Below are positions 7,017-10,901 of a DNA stretch of 10,901 bases, piece by piece. A model generated the notes under the pieces. It saw nothing but the letters and a program-made list of their open reading frames with translations, was not told the DNA's origin and ran no database searches. Each line of letters starts with the position of its first letter. Positions within the stretch are counted from its first letter, which is position 1. Source of the stretch: Legionellales bacterium UBA4759 (GTDB taxonomy: Bacteria > Pseudomonadota > Gammaproteobacteria > Legionellales > Legionellaceae); assembly GCA_002403515.1 (NCBI GenBank), contig DHHZ01000035.1:1-10901 (forward strand), in the 5' to 3' direction. Made by a program: the position numbers and the translations under genes.

Positions 7017-7352
7017 ATGCAAAATCCCAGTGAAGATAGAGATTTAAGTGATTTATTGGCTGCAATTCAAGAGCTTAATTTGCAAGTTGACTTGCTGGTA
7101 ACACAACGTCAAGAAAAAGGTTCACCCACCTCGGTTGTTAGATCATTTTCTCCGCCTCTTTCTCCTCCAAAGCCAACAGAAAGTCCCACAACACCGAGTG
7201 GAAGAAAATCGATAAGTCATTCAACAACTGCAAACCCATGCGCGCGCGCTCAAGTGATTAGAGATGGGTTTTTTACGCCACCTTCATCACCTGAAAAAAA
7301 GAAAAAAAATAAAGAAGTTTCTTCACCTTATTCAAAAATTGGTCCCAATTAA
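7017..7352 (+). CDS. Small disordered protein rich in Ser/Thr-Pro motifs
   Basis: A 111-residue protein I do not recognise. Residues 1-30 form a probable amphipathic helix or short coiled coil (LSDLLAAIQELNLQVDLLV). The rest is low-complexity and probably unstructured, rich in Ser, Pro, Thr and Lys. It carries eight Ser/Thr-Pro pairs (positions 36, 45, 49, 56, 59, 87, 91 and 103). Two of them (SPPK at 49-52 and SPEK at 91-94) fit the full cyclin-dependent-kinase consensus S/T-P-x-K/R, and the second runs into a basic patch KKKKNK (94-99). Bacterial cytosolic proteins seldom look like this; secreted effectors of intracellular bacteria sometimes do. A weak GGA ribosome site lies 9 bases before the ATG. 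The gene is transcribed away from the heat-shock gene and stands alone. Confidence 0.68.
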   Translation: MQNPSEDRDLSDLLAAIQELNLQVDLLVTQRQEKGSPTSVVRSFSPPLSPPKPTESPTTPSGRKSISHSTTANPCARAQVIRDGFFTPPSSPEKKKKNKEVSSPYSKIGPN

Positions 7353-7426
7353 TACAAATTACGGTTAGGAAATATGTATGCCTCAAATTTCAATCACGCT
7401 CGCGAATAATGGTAGTCTTAAATGAT

Positions 7427-7528
7427 TTAATTAAAGCCTAAGGCATCTATTTCTAGACCATAATCAAAAGCATGTTTTCTAATACTTTTAGTTTGCCAAT
7501 TTTTTCGGTGTTTATCCCAAAATTCTAA
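7427..7528 (-). pseudogene. Coding remnant, 33 codons, origin unknown
   Basis: Between stop codons at 7529-7531 and 7427-7429, the minus strand reads LEFWDKHRKNWQTKSIRK (residues 1-18) and ends GLEIDALGFN. Composition is protein-like, with two Trp and a balanced charge pattern, yet there is no start codon or ribosome site. The W-x-x-H-x-x-x-W spacing loosely recalls the N-terminal helix of IS66-type accessory proteins, but this is a weak resemblance. It is best read as the tail of a decayed gene. Confidence 0.3.
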
Positions 7529-7530
7529 TC

Positions 7531-7592
7531 AATAAAAAATCACCTCATGACAGGGACCAATCCCTTGGTTTTTGGACTTGGGGTTTTTTATT
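7531..7592. terminator. Imperfect hairpin, possible terminator
   Basis: An outer A/T stem (AATAAAAAA at 7531-7539 with TTTTTTATT at 7584-7592) extends inward through a CC/GG pairing. It encloses an inner perfect hairpin, AGGGA-CCAA-TCCCT (7552-7565). T-rich DNA follows the outer stem on both strands. It could end the transcript of the 7017 gene, but the large bulges between inner and outer stems leave this uncertain. Confidence 0.4.
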
Positions 7593-7651
7593 TTTAATAA
7601 ATTTAAACTATTTATCGACAGCCGATTGTTTTTCGATTAACTTATGAACCC

Positions 7652-7674
7652 TTGAATAATCGATGATTATTCAA
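7652..7674. promoter_or_regulatory. Perfect 10-bp inverted repeat, likely operator of the 7707 gene
   Basis: TTGAATAATC, spacer GAT, GATTATTCAA: ten perfectly matched bases per arm, centred about 44 bases before the ATG at 7707. TTGAAT at the left end could serve as a -35, with ATTAAT at 7676-7681 as a weak -10 (18-base spacing), so a dimeric repressor bound here would block the promoter. The stem is too AT-rich and lacks the T-run of a terminator. Confidence 0.55.
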
Positions 7675-7694
7675 AATTAATAATAATACCAATC

Positions 7695-7700
7695 GAGGAG
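7695..7700 (+). promoter_or_regulatory. Shine-Dalgarno of the 7707 gene
   Basis: GAGGAG with a 6-base spacer before the ATG at 7707. It is among the strongest ribosome sites in the window and good evidence that this unrecognised gene is real. Confidence 0.85.
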
Positions 7701-7706
7701 TTCTAG

Positions 7707-8111
7707 ATGTTAAGACAAGGGTTAAGATTTTTTAGACAATACCATTGTGCAAGCTACCAACACGTTATAGAAACGATCCAGCCTTTTATGACTTGCCCCG
7801 CCTTTTTAGAAGCCAAATCAAAAAACTTTATTAATCTATACAATATGAGTCATTTAGACCATGTTGCCTTCAATCAAACATTACAAACCTTATTTTCCGC
7901 TGAAAATGCTCCAAATACTATAGAAATGCTCAATTTGGGATATTTTAAAATAGAAACTTTAGTGAAAGCTGATGAATCAGTCAGAAAAGCTTATTTAAAT
8001 TTGATTACAAAGAATACTCAAATGCCATTTTCAAACTTTGAAAAAGAATACAACTCCAAATTGGACTTTCAAAGTATTGATAGCGTGATATCAAGTTTTG
8101 TAAGAAAATAA
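7707..8111 (+). CDS. Hypothetical protein of 134 residues with Arg-rich amphipathic N-terminus
   Basis: I do not recognise this family. The start is well supported by GAGGAG 6 bases upstream. The first 21 residues (MLRQGLRFFRQYHCASYQ and on) hold Arg3, Arg7 and Arg10, aromatic and hydrophobic residues between them, and no acidic residue until Glu22. That is the make-up of a mitochondrial targeting presequence, though also of some bacterial membrane-binding helices. The remainder is a soluble, mostly helical-looking sequence with no metal or catalytic motif that I can name. The stop codon ends at 8111, directly against the stop codon of the convergent membrane-protein gene at 8112, leaving no room for a terminator between them. 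A perfect inverted repeat upstream suggests regulated expression. Confidence 0.75.
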   Translation: MLRQGLRFFRQYHCASYQHVIETIQPFMTCPAFLEAKSKNFINLYNMSHLDHVAFNQTLQTLFSAENAPNTIEMLNLGYFKIETLVKADESVRKAYLNLITKNTQMPFSNFEKEYNSKLDFQSIDSVISSFVRK

Positions 8112-8576
8112 CTAGCGAGGTCGTAATCTCTCTTGATGTAAATAATTAAGGTATTTTTCAGCCAATTGCGCAAATCGCCCAGCCATCACAGATAAAAATA
8201 TAATGAATAGGCCGGCTGGGCTTTTTAGTTGCTCGTGAAAGCGTATGTAAAAGCGTAATGAGCTGCCTGTAAATTCAGCAATTGTTGGGTCCATACCATT
8301 TTTTTTCATCATATGGCTGATTAAAGAGGTCAATTGAAAAAGCCCCACAACTTTTACAAAATCCCCAAAATTCTTTTTGATGAAATAAAGCATAGAAATG
8401 GCAATCAATTGTTTACAAAGCCACTGATTTTTTAAAGACATTAAATGGTAATTGATTAACCCGTCTGAAACGGCATCTGGGACAAAAGAAAACCCCATGC
8501 TATAGCCTACTGAGTAAGTGAGTTTATTGATATAATTTTGATACCCCTCATTGTCACAGATATTATTTTCTACCAT
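8112..8576 (-). CDS. Small membrane protein coupled to the ABC exporter
   Basis: A 154-residue protein I do not recognise. Hydrophobic segments lie near 55-66 (KQLIAISMLYFI), 75-88 and, most clearly, 119-138 (a run beginning SPAGLFIIFLSVMAG). A basic C-terminal tail (QERLRPR) follows the last segment, suggesting a cytoplasmic C-terminus. The N-terminal 50 residues are polar with several Gly and Tyr. Its ATG lies two bases after the stop codon of the ABC exporter gene (TAA-TC-ATG), so ribosomes can restart without leaving the message. There is only a weak ribosome site of its own. The tight coupling suggests an accessory subunit or a protein of the same pathway as the exporter, but this is inference from position only. 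Confidence 0.78.
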   Translation of the reverse strand: MVENNICDNEGYQNYINKLTYSVGYSMGFSFVPDAVSDGLINYHLMSLKNQWLCKQLIAISMLYFIKKNFGDFVKVVGLFQLTSLISHMMKKNGMDPTIAEFTGSSLRFYIRFHEQLKSPAGLFIIFLSVMAGRFAQLAEKYLNYLHQERLRPR

Positions 8577-8578
8577 GA

Positions 8579-10339
8579 TTACGCCGTAAGTTTAATGGAA
8601 TTATCTAATGCTAAACGCCCGTTTTCTGCTTTAAAAAAAGTTAAAGTTTTGTCATGAAACTTTTGAACCGATTCACGATGAGCGATACTAATAAAGGTTG
8701 TATCAGTTAATTCTTGTTTGAGCAATTGATAAATGATGGTTTCACTGGTTTCATCAAGAGAAGCGGTCGATTCATCTAAAAATAGCCATTTGGGTTTAAG
8801 TAGAAATGCTCTTGCAAAGGCTATCTTTTGTTTTTGTCCACCTGATAGTTTGTTAGACCAGTTTTGAATTTCATTGAAATGAGGAATCCACATCTCCATA
8901 TTGCCCAATTTTTTTAAGACATTTTTGTATTGTTCATCGGTATAAGTTTCTTGAGGAAGAGGGAAAGACAATACTTGTTTTAAACTGGCTTTTGGTATGG
9001 TTGGTTTTTGAGATAAGAAATAAATTAAATCATGCTGGGGTAAACTGATTTGCCCATGCCCATGTTGCCAAATGCCTGCGATTGATTTGAATAGGGTGCT
9101 TTTCCCTGCGCCTGATGGACCAGCAATAATAGTATTTTCTTTTTCATTGAAAGTTAAACTAATTTCATTAAAAATTGTTTCTGATTGCTGTGGTCTTTCA
9201 ATAGACAATTGGTCAATAATGATTTGATGTGTTGGTATAAATTGAATATGGATATTTTTAGGTGTTGCATTAAGGCTGCCATTTTTAAGCATTTCTCGAA
9301 GTTCAGTGATTCTTCGAATATTGGTTTTAAACCAAGCCAAATCTCCAAAACGATTCATAAACCAATTAAAGGAAGTGTTTACTTCTCCAAAGGCATATCC
9401 AATTTGCATGAGTTGGCCTAAACTAATGATATTTGTAAAATAAATGGGGGCTGCTGCTAAATAAGGGAAAACCCATGAAAATTGATTATAAAACCCATCA
9501 AATGCTGCAAGCATGGTTTTAATCTTAATTTTTTCATAAGTATTGATATAAATAGCTTTGAATTTTTCAAAAAGAGACTGCTTATAATAATTTTGTCCTC
9601 TTTCTAAAGCGATACCTTCTGCTTCCAAAGCCACTTGCTCTAATTCGGTTCTAAATTCTGCTTCGACATTGGCTTCAGTATTATTGAGTTTTGTTAAAGG
9701 TTGGCCAATTTGGAGCTTGATGTAGGTGGCTGTTAAAGATAAAGAAACTGCAATCCATACCAAATAACCAGGAATCACTAAATGCAATCCAAATAAAGTC
9801 AATGATAAACTGCCGCCCAAATACCATAAAGTGGTAATGAAAGTTACTTGAGTCAGCATCGATTGAATGAAATTAAGACTTAAGTTCACACTCAATTCTA
9901 CAAAGTAATCCAAATCCTGATGAATTCTTTGGGCTGGATTTTGTAGTTCATCAGCAAATCTTGATAAATCTAGAAAATTATTCTGTCCTTCTAAGTATTC
10001 TTCAATGAGTTTTTTAGTTAACCATTGGCGCCAATTGAGCTTAATACAATCGACCAAATAAGTGTAAGTGGATTTCAGAACCAGATAAGCCAAGGAGATA
10101 TAAGTAAATAACTCCATGCTGCTTATAAAAAGAAGGGTGCTTTTGGCTTCAAATGCGCCCCAAAACATCACCCACCAGGATGAAAAATAAGCTGTTGTCG
10201 CCACCATTCCAAAAATACATAAAATAGCCACTATTAACATCATTAATGCTTTATTTCTTTCTTCGGAATCTATGAAATATTCTTTGGCGAGTTTAAATGC
10301 AACTTGAAGATATTCTAATAACGAGGCGTTTTCTGACAT
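8579..10339 (-). CDS. ABC transporter, fused permease/ATPase of the YddA/ABCD (PF06472) type
   Basis: A 586-residue half-transporter in the inner membrane, expected to work as a homodimer. The membrane domain covers about residues 30-340, with helices near 31-51, 68-90, 160-180, 183-205 and 285-315. Its family signature, WRQWLTKKLIEEYL then NPAQRIHQDLDYF (103-116 and 134-146), matches the SbmA/BacA-YddA-peroxisomal ABCD group. The ATPase domain has Walker A GPSGAGKST (407-415), Q-loop Gln444, signature LSGGQKQ (498-504), Walker B WLFLDE (518-523), D-loop SLD (527-529) and switch His554. All catalytic residues are intact. Relatives move fatty acyl-CoA, peptides or vitamin B12; the substrate here cannot be read from the sequence. 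The gene leads an operon with the small membrane protein at 8112-8576 and has a promoter candidate about 25 bases upstream. Confidence 0.94.
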   Translation of the reverse strand: MSENASLLEYLQVAFKLAKEYFIDSEERNKALMMLIVAILCIFGMVATTAYFSSWWVMFWGAFEAKSTLLFISSMELFTYISLAYLVLKSTYTYLVDCIKLNWRQWLTKKLIEEYLEGQNNFLDLSRFADELQNPAQRIHQDLDYFVELSVNLSLNFIQSMLTQVTFITTLWYLGGSLSLTLFGLHLVIPGYLVWIAVSLSLTATYIKLQIGQPLTKLNNTEANVEAEFRTELEQVALEAEGIALERGQNYYKQSLFEKFKAIYINTYEKIKIKTMLAAFDGFYNQFSWVFPYLAAAPIYFTNIISLGQLMQIGYAFGEVNTSFNWFMNRFGDLAWFKTNIRRITELREMLKNGSLNATPKNIHIQFIPTHQIIIDQLSIERPQQSETIFNEISLTFNEKENTIIAGPSGAGKSTLFKSIAGIWQHGHGQISLPQHDLIYFLSQKPTIPKASLKQVLSFPLPQETYTDEQYKNVLKKLGNMEMWIPHFNEIQNWSNKLSGGQKQKIAFARAFLLKPKWLFLDESTASLDETSETIIYQLLKQELTDTTFISIAHRESVQKFHDKTLTFFKAENGRLALDNSIKLTA

Positions 10340-10363
10340 CTGATTGTTCTTTAAAAGTCATAA

Positions 10364-10392
10364 ATATTACCAAAAAAATACAAATAGTTCAA
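10364..10392 (-). promoter_or_regulatory. Sigma-70-type promoter of the ABC exporter operon
   Basis: On the minus strand, TTGAAC (10392-10387) and TAATAT (10369-10364) are separated by exactly 17 bases, ending 24 bases before the start codon at 10339. Each hexamer matches consensus at four of six positions. Confidence 0.5.
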
Positions 10393-10431
10393 TTTAAAAA
10401 TAAAATTAATTCTATGAATTTGAAATGATAT

Positions 10432-10440
10432 TGTTATAAT
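10432..10440 (+). promoter_or_regulatory. Extended -10 promoter of the rightmost gene
   Basis: TGTTATAAT, a perfect extended -10 element (TGn plus TATAAT), lies 40 bases before the ATG at 10481. No good -35 is needed for this promoter class. With the divergent promoter at 10364-10392 it makes a compact two-way control region. Confidence 0.6.
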
Positions 10441-10480
10441 TATTTCCTAATTTTTAAGCATTATTGTCAGGAAATTAACC

Positions 10481-10901
10481 ATGAGTAGTCCGCCCACTAG
10501 TATAAATACTTTAATATTTAATTTAAAAATTTCTCTACCTTTAATGACCTCCGATCAAAAGACCGCCTTTGGTATGGATTGTTGTGAAATGATAGAAAAT
10601 ACAAGTTTGGATAATTTTGATGATTTTTATAACTTGTGTTTAAACTTACACGCCAAGAATGTTTTAGATGATTATCCCCATGATTTTCAATTATCACTGC
10701 TTGCGTTTCAGAATTCACCGTTAGTACAATTGATGAAACTCATCCAAACGAATCATATCCAATTGGATGAGTTAAAAATTAAATTTAAAAAACTATATGA
10801 TTTTCCTGCATTGCAAGCCATTTGTGGAAAATTGGGTACAAAAATTCTTATTGATGCTGAAGAAAATTGGGACAAGATTGTTTCTAAAAAATTTGATAAT
10901 G
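10481..10901 (+). CDS. Hypothetical protein, N-terminal 140 residues (3' end outside window)
   Basis: The frame starts at an ATG with a good AGGAA (10469-10473) 7 bases upstream and an extended -10 promoter before that, and is open to the end of the window. The protein starts MSSPPTSINTLIFNLKISLP and is acidic, rich in Leu, Asn, Asp and Phe, with no signal peptide or membrane segment in the visible part. Residues about 75-135 look helical. I see no motif I can name. An antisense frame at 10518-10718 overlaps it, but it has no expression signals. The gene is divergent from the ABC exporter operon and may share regulation with it. Confidence 0.72.
   Translation, partial: MSSPPTSINTLIFNLKISLPLMTSDQKTAFGMDCCEMIENTSLDNFDDFYNLCLNLHAKNVLDDYPHDFQLSLLAFQNSPLVQLMKLIQTNHIQLDELKIKFKKLYDFPALQAICGKLGTKILIDAEENWDKIVSKKFDN

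Larger units (their letters stand above)
7353..7706. other. 354-base gap without an intact gene
   Basis: This stretch holds a minus-strand coding remnant (7427-7528), an imperfect hairpin that could act as a terminator (7531-7592), and a perfect inverted repeat just before the next gene (7652-7674), each listed separately. Two tiny plus-strand frames near 7374-7425 (11 and 14 codons) follow an AGGA but are too short to support. Confidence 0.6.

Noticed and set aside
7374..7425. Two tiny plus-strand frames of 11 and 14 codons after an AGGA
   Set aside because: Too short to support as genes, with no promoter, and no attenuation structure is coupled to them.
9154..9421. Open frames on both strands overlapping the linker of the ABC exporter
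   Set aside because: The exporter frame is continuous with all motifs; these frames lack signals.
10518..10718. Minus-strand 66-codon frame
   Set aside because: The overlapping plus-strand frame has an extended -10 promoter and a good ribosome site and is open to the window edge.
1..10901. tRNA or rRNA genes, CRISPR arrays and insertion-sequence ends
   Set aside because: I looked for cloverleaf-like sequence, regularly spaced direct repeats and terminal inverted repeats around a transposase and found none.

Overview
The window is AT-rich (roughly one third G+C by eye) and bacterial. The mix of genes suggests a gammaproteobacterium with a host-associated or intracellular life, for example a Legionella- or Coxiella-like relative. 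It holds a eukaryotic-like protein kinase, a TPR protein, a membrane-anchored class-3-type lipase, a Ser/Thr-Pro-rich disordered protein and several small proteins I do not recognise. The taxonomic placement is an inference from gene style, not from a marker gene.

Layout. On the minus strand, 1-972 is a protein kinase-like gene cut by the window edge, and 1037-1672 is a phosphoribosyltransferase. Between 1673 and 2015 there is no intact gene, but 1859-1956 looks like a decayed leucine-rich-repeat fragment. On the plus strand, an unrecognised protein (2016-2891) precedes a tight three-gene block. The block contains a TPR protein fused to a tRNA nucleotidyltransferase/poly(A) polymerase-type head domain (2964-4490), a lipase-like hydrolase with a C-terminal membrane anchor (4502-5491) and a TauE/SafE-type permease (5522-6415). 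It closes with a UUCG-loop terminator that it shares with the convergent small heat-shock gene (6440-6877).

From 6960 to 8111 lies an accessory stretch: a short proline-directed-phosphosite-like protein (7017-7352), a 354-base gap with a gene remnant, a hairpin and a perfect 10-bp inverted repeat, and then a 134-residue unknown (7707-8111). Abutting it on the minus strand is a translationally coupled pair: a YddA/ABCD-type ABC exporter (8579-10339) and a small membrane protein (8112-8576). A divergent promoter region (10340-10480) drives that pair to the left and an unrecognised partial gene (10481 to the window end) to the right.

The most unusual gene is the TPR-nucleotidyltransferase fusion. 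It keeps the metal-binding DxD and motifs B, C and D of the class II family, but has lost the usual Arg-Asp of motif A and has no body or tail domain. It is in an apparent operon with a lipase and a permease, which is not a pairing I know. Two further leads are the host-facing features of the small proteins: CDK-like sites in one and a mitochondrial-presequence-like N-terminus in the other.
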